From positions 62,001 to 126,000 of the forward strand of contig NZ_CP032286.1 in the NCBI RefSeq assembly GCF_002165305.2: a stretch of DNA of 64,000 nt, given 5' to 3'. The notes below the pieces were generated by a model, which made no database searches, was not told where the DNA came from, and was given only the letters and a program-made list of their open reading frames with translations. Shown one piece after another: positions 46,160-55,325 of the stretch. How positions within the stretch are numbered: position 1 is the stretch's first letter; every line of letters starts with the position of its first letter. Both the position numbers and the translations under genes were made by a program. The stretch is from Acinetobacter sp. WCHA55. GTDB lineage: Bacteria; Pseudomonadota; Gammaproteobacteria; Pseudomonadales; Moraxellaceae.

Positions 46160-47007
46160 GCCTCACATCACGCTTAAAAAAACAAATTTTCATTCAAGCT
46201 CAACGTGTTGTACCCCAACATCAGTTATCACGTGTCGTGGGCAAAGTCGCAGCCAGCGAAAATCCGATTGTGAAAAATGCGGTCATCACTGCGTTTAAAG
46301 CACAGTACGGCATTGATATGTCGATTGCTGAGCAGAGCAATGCGCTGAAGTTTAAGTCTTTTAATGAGTTCTTTACCCGTGCATTAAAAGAGGGTGTGCG
46401 TGATATTGATACTGATGCGACCAGTATTGTATCGCCTGCGGATGGTGCAATTTCACAGTTGGGTCCAATTGTAGAAGGTGATATTTTCCAAGCCAAAGGG
46501 CAGAAATTCACCGTTGATAATTTAATTGCAGATCCGCAGTTGGCGGAACCGTTTAAAAATGGTCAGTTTGCAACCGTGTATTTATCGCCTAAAGATTATC
46601 ACCGTGTGCATATGCCATTTGCAGGCACATTGACTGAAACCTTATATGTGCCAGGTGAATTGTTCTCGGTCAATCAAACCACGGCTGAAAATATTCCAGG
46701 CCTATTTGCCCGCAATGAACGTATGGTCTGTTTATTTGATACAGAAATTGGTCGTATGGCTGTGGTTCTCGTTGGTGCCATGATTGTGGCGGGGATTGAA
46801 ACGGTTGCAACAGGAAAAGTGAAACCTACTGGGCGTTTAGAGTTAAATCAGCATCATTTAGTCTTGGACAAAGGTGCTGAACTGGGTCGCTTTTACTTAG
46901 GCTCAACCGCTGTGGTACTGTTTGAAAAAGACAAAATGACATGGGATGCAGCCTTTAAAGCCAACTCGACTGTGGTGATGGGTGAAGCGATGGGGCATAC
47001 GCTTTAA
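46156..47007 (+). CDS. psd: Phosphatidylserine decarboxylase proenzyme
   Basis: Inner-membrane pyruvoyl enzyme that makes phosphatidylethanolamine from phosphatidylserine. The 283-aa proenzyme has the autocleavage motif LGST in [17 protein letters not shown], which generates the pyruvoyl group, and the conserved [12 protein letters not shown] and [11 protein letters not shown] blocks. The start is taken as the TTG at 46156, whose last two bases belong to the stop of the rhodanese gene; longer in-frame readings would put the start deep inside that gene. Confidence 0.94.
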   Translation: MSLTSRLKKQIFIQAQRVVPQHQLSRVVGKVAASENPIVKNAVITAFKAQYGIDMSIAEQSNALKFKSFNEFFTRALKEGVRDIDTDATSIVSPADGAISQLGPIVEGDIFQAKGQKFTVDNLIADPQLAEPFKNGQFATVYLSPKDYHRVHMPFAGTLTETLYVPGELFSVNQTTAENIPGLFARNERMVCLFDTEIGRMAVVLVGAMIVAGIETVATGKVKPTGRLELNQHHLVLDKGAELGRFYLGSTAVVLFEKDKMTWDAAFKANSTVVMGEAMGHTL

Positions 47008-47016
47008 TCGTTTCAG

Positions 47017-47055
47017 CTCTCGATCTCCATCCTTGTTAAACGGAAGGTGAGAGAC
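47017..47055. repeat. Degenerate palindromic intergenic repeat, copy B
   Basis: CTCTCGATCTCCATCCTT ... GGAAGGTGAGAG, unequal arms. The left arm matches the reverse complement of copy A's right arm (43129-43142) at 13 of 14 positions. It lies between the psd stop and its terminator. Confidence 0.5.
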
Positions 47056-47083
47056 AAAAAAGCACCGATATCGGTGCTTTTTT
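47056..47083. terminator. Bidirectional terminator between psd and phoR
   Basis: AAAAAAGCACCGATATCGGTGCTTTTTT. The central 16 bases form a perfect palindrome. Confidence 0.88.
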
Positions 47084-47102
47084 CATACTCTTGAAGAAAG
47101 GT

Positions 47103-48461
47103 TCATTCAGGATTGTAGGTACGTTCTTTGGGAAAAATCACTTTAAAAATAGAGCCTTGATTTTCTTTGGATTCAATTTCTAAATGTGCTTGGTGTTGCA
47201 TTAACACATGTTTCACAATTGCGAGCCCTAAGCCTGTGCCACCTGTTTGTCGACTGCGCGCGCTGTCGACACGGTAGAAGCGTTCGGTTAAACGAGGCAA
47301 GTGCTTAGGATCAATGCCTATGCCAGTATCTTCCACAGTAAAATAAGCCTGTTCACCATTGTCATGCCAACCCATGGTCACCGTTCCGCCTTTCGGTGTG
47401 TATTTGATGGCATTGGTAATCAGATTACTAAAAGCACTGGCTAACTCCATGTCTGAACCGATCAAGTCACAGTGACTGTCGATATCGAGATTGAGCGTAT
47501 GTCCATAATCAATATTATAGGCATGCGCATCGTCATAAAGTTGGTTCATTAAGCTCGGCATATCAATGATTTGATTTTTAGCAATTTGCTTGTCATTTTC
47601 TAGGCGTGACAGTAATAGCAAATCATTCACTAAGGCATTCATGCGTTTGGCCTGTGCCTGCATTTGGTCAAAGGCTCGCTTCCAACGTGGGTTGAGGTCT
47701 TCTTGGTCTGTAAAGGTCTCAATATAACCACTGAGTACCGTCAGCGGTGTGCGTAGTTCATGCGAAATGTTATCGACAAAGTCTTTTCGCATTTGTTCGA
47801 GATTGTGCATGCGGGTCACGTCATAGGCGACCAGTAAGCGACTTTCACCACCAAATCGGGTCATTTTGACTTGAACATAATGTTCATCAAAACTAGATGA
47901 CTTCATTTTCAAGCCATCTGGTGCAGCATCAATATTATTATAATAATCCACAAAACTTGGCTGGCGTAATAAAGTCAAAATATTACGGCCACGGTCATTT
48001 TGTTCAATGCCTAATAACCGTTCTGCAGCAGGGTTCCACCATTCAATTTGTTGCATGTCGTCAATCAGAACCACAGCTTCTTGCAAAGCGACCAATGAGG
48101 ACTGCGCCCGATCAATCAACCCGACCATTTCCGCTTGCACAATCCGTTCTTGGCGCTGTGCCCGATAGACGTTGAACAATAATGCCCCCCAAATGCCCCC
48201 AAGGTTGGGTGGAACTTCGTAGGGACGATTGGAAATCCAGTCATTGACCAAATATAAAGAGCGCATTTGCAGAATAAAAAAAACGGCAAAAGCAAAGGAG
48301 ATACACGTCCAAAAATAACCGACGCCAAAGCCTATTAAGCTTGCAATCAGCAAGAAAAAGGCAAGGAGACGTAAGTCCTGTTTGGCAAAGCCCCATAAAC
48401 TGCTGTATCGCGTTTTTTTATGCTCGCGTGCGAGTTCAGGGACCGGGTAGGGTTCATACAT
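47103..48461 (-). CDS. phoR: Phosphate-regulon sensor histidine kinase
   Basis: Membrane sensor of phosphate supply that phosphorylates PhoB. The 452-aa protein has two N-terminal transmembrane helices (about 31-50 and 52-66) with almost no periplasmic loop, then a PAS domain (about 120-220). The dimerisation/phosphoacceptor His is in FVDNISHELRTPLTVLSGY (His near 234), and the ATPase motifs (NLITNAIKYTP, VEDTGIGID, GGTGLGLAIVKHV) follow. It lies 9 bases downstream of phoB in one operon. Confidence 0.95.
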   Translation of the reverse strand: MYEPYPVPELAREHKKTRYSSLWGFAKQDLRLLAFFLLIASLIGFGVGYFWTCISFAFAVFFILQMRSLYLVNDWISNRPYEVPPNLGGIWGALLFNVYRAQRQERIVQAEMVGLIDRAQSSLVALQEAVVLIDDMQQIEWWNPAAERLLGIEQNDRGRNILTLLRQPSFVDYYNNIDAAPDGLKMKSSSFDEHYVQVKMTRFGGESRLLVAYDVTRMHNLEQMRKDFVDNISHELRTPLTVLSGYIETFTDQEDLNPRWKRAFDQMQAQAKRMNALVNDLLLLSRLENDKQIAKNQIIDMPSLMNQLYDDAHAYNIDYGHTLNLDIDSHCDLIGSDMELASAFSNLITNAIKYTPKGGTVTMGWHDNGEQAYFTVEDTGIGIDPKHLPRLTERFYRVDSARSRQTGGTGLGLAIVKHVLMQHQAHLEIESKENQGSIFKVIFPKERTYNPE

Positions 48462-48470
48462 AAAACAAAA

Positions 48471-49181
48471 TTAACCTAGGGCGATATCCGCACGTGTAGA
48501 GAATCGATAACCTGTGCCGCGAACTGTTTGCACAAAGCGATCTGCGGCATAAGGCTCAAGCACTTTACGTAAACGGCGAATATGCACGTCGATGGTACGG
48601 TCTTCAATATACACGTTTCCGCCCCAGACTTGGTCAAGAAGTTGTGCACGGGTGTAGGCACGCTCAGGATGTGTCATGAAGAAGGCCAGTAAACGATACT
48701 CGGTTGGCCCCATGTCGAGGAAATTGTTGCCAAAGCTCACCCGTTGGCTCACAGGGTCTAAAATTAAGCCATTGGCATCAATTGATTTTTCACCACTGAG
48801 TGCGTTAGCGCGGCGTAAAACTGCTTTAATCCGTGAAACCAATTCACGGGTCGAAAATGGTTTAGTCATGTAGTCATCTGCACCAGCATCCAGACCTTGC
48901 ACTTTATGGTCTTCTTCACCACGCGCCGTGAGCATAATGACGGGAATTTCAGAGAGGTTTTCATCGCGCTTGAGACGGCGACATAAGTCTACACCACTGA
49001 CGCCACCAGGCATCATCCAGTCGAGCAAGATCAAAGCAGGACGCTGATCCACAATCATTTGGTGGGCTTGTTTTGCATCTTCTGCTTGTAAGCATTGAAA
49101 GCCTGCCATATCCAACGAGGTGTGAATCATTTCTCGAATGGGAAGTTCATCATCGACGATTAAAATGTAGTCATCTTTCAC
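48471..49181 (-). CDS. phoB: Phosphate-regulon response regulator
   Basis: OmpR-class transcription factor of phosphate starvation. The 236-aa protein has a receiver domain with paired acidic residues (VDDEL), the phosphoacceptor Asp in [10 protein letters not shown] (residue 54) and the conserved Lys in DYMTKPFS. A winged-helix DNA-binding domain follows (about 135-230, with [20 protein letters not shown]). The start is GTG with AGGAT upstream. PhoB-like boxes in its own promoter region suggest autoregulation; phoR follows. Confidence 0.96.
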   Translation of the reverse strand: MKDDYILIVDDELPIREMIHTSLDMAGFQCLQAEDAKQAHQMIVDQRPALILLDWMMPGGVSGVDLCRRLKRDENLSEIPVIMLTARGEEDHKVQGLDAGADDYMTKPFSTRELVSRIKAVLRRANALSGEKSIDANGLILDPVSQRVSFGNNFLDMGPTEYRLLAFFMTHPERAYTRAQLLDQVWGGNVYIEDRTIDVHIRRLRKVLEPYAADRFVQTVRGTGYRFSTRADIALG

Positions 49182-49222
49182 AACGCAATATCCTATTGTA
49201 GGTAACGGCAGGCCGTTTTAAT

Positions 49223-49259
49223 TTTATGACAGGCTTATTACAAAGATTAATTATGACAG
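49223..49259 (-). promoter_or_regulatory. PhoB-box-like sites upstream of phoB
   Basis: Read on the minus strand, CTGTCATAATT (from 49259) and CTGTCATAAAA (from 49232) each match the PhoB half-site consensus CTGTCATAAAT. The starts are 27 bases apart and lie 50-80 bases before the phoB start codon. This fits positive autoregulation of phoBR. Confidence 0.65.
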
Positions 49260-49396
49260 TATCATTGCAAAAAACAGACGATTGATGAAATTTGCAAAAA
49301 AATGTGACAAAAAATCGTCATATTGGGATTAAAAATTAATGGAAGTTTAATCTAAAATTTATTTAGAAAGTGCAGATGGAATTCAAATTGAGCATC

Positions 49397-50095
49397 TTAT
49401 ACATCTAGCTTTGCACGTGTATTTGGATCCGAAAAGGTTTCTAAAAGTGAAATAAACACAATACGGCTGGAGGATAAAACTTCTTCAAAGGATTGTTTAA
49501 ATCCACTGACCACCCAACGGATCGCAATTTGTGTGACATAGCCATTGAGACCTGTGGCGACCAGAGAAATTTCTCGCTCAGAACGGTTAATTTGCGGCAT
49601 CATCAGCATCACAAAGGCTTGAATCATCCGGTCAAAACGGGTCATGGTTTCATGAATGGTGGCTTGGTTATGTAATTCTTGGACTAACATTGCATCGATA
49701 TAAATGATACGCGCCATGCGGGGATTGTCTTTTAAGGTCGTGAGTAGGGCACGTAGTCCTGCATCAATCATTTTGTGTGGATCTGAAGAGGCTTGCATGA
49801 TAGCTTGCATGACATTGTGCTGTAACTCATCGATCAGTTTTAAAAAAATGGTTTGAAACAGCTGCTCACTTTTTTTAAATGATTCATAAAAATAACGTTC
49901 GGTGAGCTTGGCTTCATTACAAATATCTTTCACGGTCACGGCAAAGAAGCCATGAGTACCGTAGGCTTCAATTCCAGCTTCAATCAGTTTTTCACGACGG
50001 AGCTGTTTACGTTCAGAAAGTGATAAGCCCTTGAATTGGCGTTCTTTGGTTTTATTATTATCGCTGTTTTGTTGTACTGCTTCAGATGCCGTCAT
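49397..50095 (-). CDS. TetR-family repressor divergent from an SDR gene
   Basis: A 232-aa regulator. The N-terminal basic stretch (LSERKQLRREKLIEAGI) leads into a TetR helix-turn-helix (EAYGTHGFFAVTVKDICNEA, then KLTERYFYESFKK), with a helical ligand-binding domain after it. It faces the SDR gene at 50299 across about 200 bases that hold a consensus -35 box and a perfect palindrome, the usual sign of a local repressor. The ligand is unknown. Confidence 0.9.
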   Translation of the reverse strand: MTASEAVQQNSDNNKTKERQFKGLSLSERKQLRREKLIEAGIEAYGTHGFFAVTVKDICNEAKLTERYFYESFKKSEQLFQTIFLKLIDELQHNVMQAIMQASSDPHKMIDAGLRALLTTLKDNPRMARIIYIDAMLVQELHNQATIHETMTRFDRMIQAFVMLMMPQINRSEREISLVATGLNGYVTQIAIRWVVSGFKQSFEEVLSSSRIVFISLLETFSDPNTRAKLDV

Positions 50096-50199
50096 CAGAT
50101 TTCATCGCCCTATTTTAAAGCCAAGGTTTTGCATAGTTTAGCAATAAACCGCGACTCTACCTATGCGTAGGCTTTAATCTCTAGCTGGTTTTCATGAAC

Positions 50200-50242
50200 T
50201 TGACACTTTTGGCTATTAAATTTATGACAATTGATATTGTCA
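50200..50242 (+). promoter_or_regulatory. SDR promoter overlapped by a TetR-type operator
   Basis: TTGACA (50200-50205, a perfect -35) and TATGAC (50223-50228, -10) are 17 bases apart. The palindrome TGACAAT-TGAT-ATTGTCA (50225-50242, perfect 7-bp arms) overlaps the -10 box and the likely start site, an ideal position for repression by the divergent TetR protein. Confidence 0.6.
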
Positions 50243-50298
50243 ATTATAAAAAAAGCATCTACAGTCGATGTACAAAGATAAAGGATAACCACAATCTC

Positions 50299-51138
50299 AT
50301 GAAGAATTTTAAAAATAAAGTCGCAGCCATTACAGGTGCAGGGTCGGGTATTGGACAACAATTGGCAGTTTTATTGGCTCAAGCGGGCTGTCATGTGTCA
50401 TTGAGTGATGTCAATGAGCAAGGTTTGACGAAAACGGTTGAACTGCTGCAAGGCAGCAATGTACGTGTTACCACGAAAAAATTAGATGTTTCGGACCGTT
50501 TGGCGATGCAAGCATGGGCTGAAGAAACGGTACAGAATCATGGTTCAGTGAATATGATTTTTAATAATGCTGGCGTTGCTTTGGGGTCAACCGTAGAAGG
50601 TGCATCCTATGAAGAGCTGGAGTGGATTGTGGGGATCAACTTCTGGGGTGTGGTCTATGGCACCAAAGAGTTTCTGCCTTATATTAAAAAAACAGGTGAT
50701 GGGCATATCATCAATATTTCCAGTTTATTTGGCTTGACTGCTCAACCGACCCAGTCTGCTTACAATGCCACTAAGTTTGCAGTACGTGGTTTTACCGAGT
50801 CACTACGCCAAGAGTTGGATATGGAAAACTCTGGTGTGAGTGCTTTGTGTGTGCATCCAGGCGGGATTCGAACCAATATTGCCAATGCTGCCAAAGTGAA
50901 TGACAGCTTGCGTAGCATTGGGATGAATCCTGAGAAGTCTGCGCAGACCTTTAATAAATTATTACGTTGCCCACCCGAAGAAGCGGCACGTCAAATTTTA
51001 GAGGCAGTGCAAAAAGACAAGCGTCGTTTATTGATTGGCAATGATGCGAAAACGCTAGATTTGATTCAGCGTATTTTACCGACAGGCTACCAAAAAGTGA
51101 CTGCTTTTGCGACCAAATTAAGCCAAAGAAAGTCTTAA
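50299..51138 (+). CDS. Short-chain dehydrogenase/reductase
   Basis: A 279-aa classical SDR. Cofactor motif ITGAGSGIGQQ (residues 10-20), NNAG strand (FNNAGVALGS), catalytic Ser in IINISSLFG and the YxxxK pair in SAYNATKFAVRGF. The substrate is unknown. I start at the Met at 50299 (MKNFKNKVAAITG); the region upstream to 50194 contains the promoter and operator. It is probably repressed by the TetR protein at 49397. Confidence 0.92.
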   Translation: MKNFKNKVAAITGAGSGIGQQLAVLLAQAGCHVSLSDVNEQGLTKTVELLQGSNVRVTTKKLDVSDRLAMQAWAEETVQNHGSVNMIFNNAGVALGSTVEGASYEELEWIVGINFWGVVYGTKEFLPYIKKTGDGHIINISSLFGLTAQPTQSAYNATKFAVRGFTESLRQELDMENSGVSALCVHPGGIRTNIANAAKVNDSLRSIGMNPEKSAQTFNKLLRCPPEEAARQILEAVQKDKRRLLIGNDAKTLDLIQRILPTGYQKVTAFATKLSQRKS

Positions 51139-51149
51139 TGTCGTGATGT

Positions 51150-51180
51150 AAAAAAAACCCGCTTTGGCGGGTTTTTTTTT
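51150..51180. terminator. Terminator between the SDR and MATE genes
   Basis: CCCGC-tttg-GCGGG with an A-run before and a long T-run after; works in both directions. Confidence 0.92.
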
Positions 51181-51239
51181 TGCTTAATTTTAAAGAGTGT
51201 CATGATCAAAAAACTGTTTTATTAAATATTTGTTTAACT

Positions 51240-52607
51240 TTAAATCAGCGTTTCAATGGTCTTTTTCTTCCAAACAAATTGATAATAAAGCCCTTGCATG
51301 ATGCATAAGCTGACAAAGGCCAGCGCATAAGCATACCAAATACCTTGCAGTCCCCACCATTCACTAAATAAGTAGGCGCAGGGCACTTCAATCGCAATAA
51401 TCGCAATGATATTGATGACCATAGGCATGGTAACCGTACCGCTGGCTCGCATAATGGAGGCGAAAATGGCACTGGCACCAAAGAATAAAATGGACCACAG
51501 CACAATAAACAACAACTGCTGTCCCAGCTCAACCACCGCATGGTCAGTGATAAACAGTGCCATGAGATATTTGGAGAAAAGATAGGCCAAGACCACCAAG
51601 AAGCCTGTAATGATCATATTCATGCCGAGTGCGGTACGTGTGACTTTGGCCAATAGCTCGGATTTTCCTGCGCCAATGGCTTGTGCACCAAAAATCGATG
51701 CAGCAATGGCAATTGACAGAGCGGGGAATTGAATATAATTCAGGACCTGATTGACCGCACCATAAGCTGCGGTCGCATCGGCACCATGGCGGTTGACCAG
51801 ACCAACAATCACAAGACCTGCAACCGAGGTGGTGATCATTTGAATGCCTGTTGGAACCCCTAAGCGGAGAATAATTTTACTCAGCTGGCGGTCAAAGCGA
51901 ATATGACGTAGCAGTTGTGCATCGAGCCTGAGTGGGTGCTGTTTATAGTTCAAATAGAAATATAAAAAGGTCAGCACGGAAATAAAGCCTAAAATGGTCG
52001 CAATGGCAGGCGCAACAATCCCCAATTTGGGAAAGCCAAAATAACCCGCAATCAGAACGGGTGTGACACAAAGCCCAATCAAAATGGTCATGCCAGATGC
52101 AATCAGTGGTGTCGTGCTGTCTCCGACACCGCGTAAAATTGAGGTATAAATAATATATACAAACAGGAGGGGGCTACCTGCCAACATCCATTGAACATAA
52201 GGTAGAGAGAGATGCATGACGTCTTCATCGATACCCAAAGCCGATAAAATTGGTCGCGCAAAAATCACCCCTAAAAACGCAATAAAGCTGCCACCAATGA
52301 GGGTCATAAAAATAGTGGAGCCGACCACAGCACGGACTTTTTCAATATTCTGTGCGCCCCATGCTTGACCAACCAAGACGGTCGATCCCGCAGATAAACC
52401 AATCACGAAGGCCATTAAACAAAACAAGATGGGGAAGAACACAGCAACCGCTGCAATAGCCTGCACACCCATCATCTGTCCGACAAAGATGGTATTAATT
52501 GTACCCGACAGATTTTGCAGAATATTGGTGGCAATCAAAGGCATCAGGAAAATAAAAAAGGCTTTCCATAGCTTTTGCTGTTGCACCAATCGGGTGTGTG
52601 CTGACAT
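51240..52607 (-). CDS. MATE-family efflux transporter
   Basis: A 455-aa inner-membrane antiporter with about 12 helices. The MATE signatures include IATNILQNLSGTINTIFVGQ near the start, GLSAGSTVLVGQAWGA (about 75-90), and the second-half repeat with VNQVLNYIQFPALSIAIAAS and IFGAQAIGAGK. It would export cationic drugs or metabolites in exchange for H+ or Na+. It is monocistronic. Confidence 0.92.
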   Translation of the reverse strand: MSAHTRLVQQQKLWKAFFIFLMPLIATNILQNLSGTINTIFVGQMMGVQAIAAVAVFFPILFCLMAFVIGLSAGSTVLVGQAWGAQNIEKVRAVVGSTIFMTLIGGSFIAFLGVIFARPILSALGIDEDVMHLSLPYVQWMLAGSPLLFVYIIYTSILRGVGDSTTPLIASGMTILIGLCVTPVLIAGYFGFPKLGIVAPAIATILGFISVLTFLYFYLNYKQHPLRLDAQLLRHIRFDRQLSKIILRLGVPTGIQMITTSVAGLVIVGLVNRHGADATAAYGAVNQVLNYIQFPALSIAIAASIFGAQAIGAGKSELLAKVTRTALGMNMIITGFLVVLAYLFSKYLMALFITDHAVVELGQQLLFIVLWSILFFGASAIFASIMRASGTVTMPMVINIIAIIAIEVPCAYLFSEWWGLQGIWYAYALAFVSLCIMQGLYYQFVWKKKTIETLI

Positions 52608-52731
52608 AAGTCATCCTGAGGTTATTTTTATTACACTTCTAAGTTTTACCCTAGCATAGTTCGGTGCTGAAAAGCCGATGTATTTCAGTAAGCGAGGCCT
52701 GTTTTTGTACAAAAGAAATGTTGAAAAAGGT

Positions 52732-53889
52732 TTAAACGCTTTGCAAAATTTCAGCTGCTTGAGCCAAGGTTTGATCGGTCTTGGCAAAGCAAAAACGAAT
52801 CATGCGCAAAGCCTCTGGCACCTGCTGATAAAACACTGAAACTGGAATGCCAACAATGCCATGCTGTTGTGCCAGAAAGCGGCAAAATTCAATATCGTTT
52901 AAATCGGGACGAATGTGGCTGTAGTCGACATTTTGAAAGTAAGTCCCTTGCGAAGGCAGCCATTGAAAGCGTGAACCAGTTAAACCCTCAATAAAACGAT
53001 CGCGTTTTGCTTGATAAAAGCCCGCTAAGTTTTGAATATGTTCAGGATGTTGCTGCATATAATTGGCCAAAGCCAGTTGTACTGGGGTGACTCCGCAGAA
53101 GTTGGCAAACTGATAGACTTGACGGAACAGTTGCATCAGCGTAGGTGTAGCAACGCAGTAGCCCGTTTTCCAACCCGTCACATGAAAGGTTTTGCCAAAG
53201 GAACCCACCACTACACTGCGTTCACGTAGTTCAGGAAAAGACAAAGCCGAATAGTGACGTTGACCATCAAATACCAGATGTTCATAAACCTCATCAGACA
53301 GGACTAAAATATTGGTGTCGCGAATCAGTTCAATCAGGGTGAGCCAATCTTGCTGGCTCCAAATAGCACCACTCGGGTTATGTGGTGTGTTGATAATGAT
53401 CAGTTTGGTGTTGGTCGTGATGGCTGATTTGACCTGCTCCCAATCGACTGAAAAATGCGGTGCTTGGAGCGCAATATGAATGGCTTTACCCCCGACCAAA
53501 GCCACACTTGGCGCATAGCTGTCATAACTAGGGTCAAAAATGATGACTTCGTCGCCCGCATGAACCACGACTTGAATAGTGGCAAAAAGGCCAATGGTTG
53601 CGCCCGGAGTGATGGTAATTTCAGTCATCGGGTCGAGCTGAATCTGATCGCGCTGTGCAAATTGCTGCGCCAGTTGCTCGCGTAACAACCAGACCCCATC
53701 GCCTGGGGCATACTGGTTGAAACCACTTTGTGTGGCCTGTGCTAAAGCATCCAGCAGTTCCGCGGGGGCTTCGAAGTCTGGAAAACCCTGTGATAGATTT
53801 AGGGCATTTAAGCGCTGTGCCATGGCAGTCATGGTGCTGAAAATAGTGACGCCTTGAGCAGGCAGTTTAGATGAAGGCAACTGAATCAT
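52732..53889 (-). CDS. PLP-dependent aminotransferase (class I, methionine-type)
   Basis: A 385-aa fold-type-I aminotransferase. The N-terminal LNLSQGFPDFEAPAELLDAL, the IINTPHNPSGAIW motif, the LSDEVYEHLVFDGQRH block, and the PLP Lys in GSFGKTFHVTGWKTGYCV are typical of the kynurenine/methionine aminotransferase group (YbdL-like). The substrate remains inferred. It is about 110 bases downstream of the DUF445 gene. Confidence 0.92.
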   Translation of the reverse strand: MIQLPSSKLPAQGVTIFSTMTAMAQRLNALNLSQGFPDFEAPAELLDALAQATQSGFNQYAPGDGVWLLREQLAQQFAQRDQIQLDPMTEITITPGATIGLFATIQVVVHAGDEVIIFDPSYDSYAPSVALVGGKAIHIALQAPHFSVDWEQVKSAITTNTKLIIINTPHNPSGAIWSQQDWLTLIELIRDTNILVLSDEVYEHLVFDGQRHYSALSFPELRERSVVVGSFGKTFHVTGWKTGYCVATPTLMQLFRQVYQFANFCGVTPVQLALANYMQQHPEHIQNLAGFYQAKRDRFIEGLTGSRFQWLPSQGTYFQNVDYSHIRPDLNDIEFCRFLAQQHGIVGIPVSVFYQQVPEALRMIRFCFAKTDQTLAQAAEILQSV

Positions 53890-54001
53890 GAATGCTTAAA
53901 AGTGTCTAAATATCAGCCCAAAATAGCATATTCATCCCCTTTTACTTATGCAAATTTTGCATGTAGGGCAGGGGGGAAGTATGCATTTTTGTGGATTGCT
54001 T

Positions 54002-55309
54002 TTATAAGAACAGTTCAACCGCCGCGCGAATAATCCCCAGCGCTAAACCAATAAATGCACCGACCACTACGCCATTGACCCGAATCATATGCAAGTCGCC
54101 ACCGACTTCATTTTCGATCTTATCAATCATCACACTGGAGTCCCATTCGTGAATACGTTCACTGATAAAACGAATGACTTTTTCACTATATTGGTCGCTG
54201 AGATTGACCGCAATGCCACTGAGTCGTTGATTGAGCAAGTCTCTGACGGCTTGATTGGAGATGATGTTTTCCCCGATTTGTTGAATGGATACACGGATAT
54301 TGTGAGCAATCCCAGAGTCTGGTTTTTGTAAGTCTTGCTTAATAGCATCACATAAAATGACCACTGCACCGCTAATAAAATTCAGCACTTGTGGGCTATC
54401 CAGTAGGGCATCTTTGGTTTGGTTTAAACGCTGACTGGCCTTACTGTTGGTGTCTGCCAGTTCAAGCATAAGCGCATGTCCCATCGCTTCAATTTTTTGA
54501 CGCCACGGGTGATCAGGATCAGCCAACATTGACTCGACCCGTTGAATGAGTGAGTCGATGGTTCTTTGCTGCACATCGATGCCAATCCAACTGGCTCCTT
54601 TGGCCAGTTTCCAGACCCCGAGTTCTTTGAACAAGGTTCGGGTCAACTCACGACTTTGTTCAGGATGTTGGGTCATCCAGTCATGCGCCAAGTCGAGTCC
54701 GCGTTGTAATACATCCTGATGGAAATCATTTTCCAGTACTGCACGCAGCATTTCACTGGCCAAATGATTGACCTGAGTGTTACGCACCCATTGCACGCTG
54801 TTACTTTGAATAAAGCGTCCGATTTGTTCTTGGCCCACAAACTCAAAGACTTTAGGCACCGTTTGTTGGATGACTTGGGTGACTTGCAGATTGTTTTGAG
54901 GATTGGCGAGCCATTGACCAACAGCCAAAGACAGGTCGGTACTTTGCAGGCTTTTCTCCACCACTTGCGGAGAAAGAAAGTTTTCTTGTACAAAGCGGCC
55001 CATAGACTCTGCGATACGGTCTTTGTTACGGGGAATAATTTCGGTGTGATCACGTAAAAACTTTGGAATGGGCATTTTTCCAAAGGGATTACGGAAAAGC
55101 ACAGTAATGGCATACCAATCAGCCAATCCGCCGACTACACCTGCTTCTGCGGATAACATTAAAATATGAATGATCCAGACCTTGTCTGTGGGGACAAACT
55201 TGGCCACGACCATCAGCAGCAGCCATGTCACCACCGCCGTGATCAGGGCAATGGTGGCGAAGCGTTTACTGCGTTTCAGACTCGAGGGGGCGGCTTGAGG
55301 TTCATTCAT
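54002..55309 (-). CDS. DUF445-family membrane protein
   Basis: A 435-aa protein with an N-terminal transmembrane helix (about 17-38, IALITAVVTWLLLMVVAK) and a second hydrophobic segment (VVGGLADWYAITVLF, around residue 60). A long helical middle part carries the conserved FRDHTEIIPRNKDRIAESMGRF-like signature, starting near residue 85, and a C-terminal helix is at about 410-433. DUF445 proteins are of unknown function. It is 16 bases downstream of a lipoprotein gene and probably co-transcribed with it. Confidence 0.85.
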   Translation of the reverse strand: MNEPQAAPSSLKRSKRFATIALITAVVTWLLLMVVAKFVPTDKVWIIHILMLSAEAGVVGGLADWYAITVLFRNPFGKMPIPKFLRDHTEIIPRNKDRIAESMGRFVQENFLSPQVVEKSLQSTDLSLAVGQWLANPQNNLQVTQVIQQTVPKVFEFVGQEQIGRFIQSNSVQWVRNTQVNHLASEMLRAVLENDFHQDVLQRGLDLAHDWMTQHPEQSRELTRTLFKELGVWKLAKGASWIGIDVQQRTIDSLIQRVESMLADPDHPWRQKIEAMGHALMLELADTNSKASQRLNQTKDALLDSPQVLNFISGAVVILCDAIKQDLQKPDSGIAHNIRVSIQQIGENIISNQAVRDLLNQRLSGIAVNLSDQYSEKVIRFISERIHEWDSSVMIDKIENEVGGDLHMIRVNGVVVGAFIGLALGIIRAAVELFL

Positions 55310-55325
55310 AGGCAGGCTCTATGCT

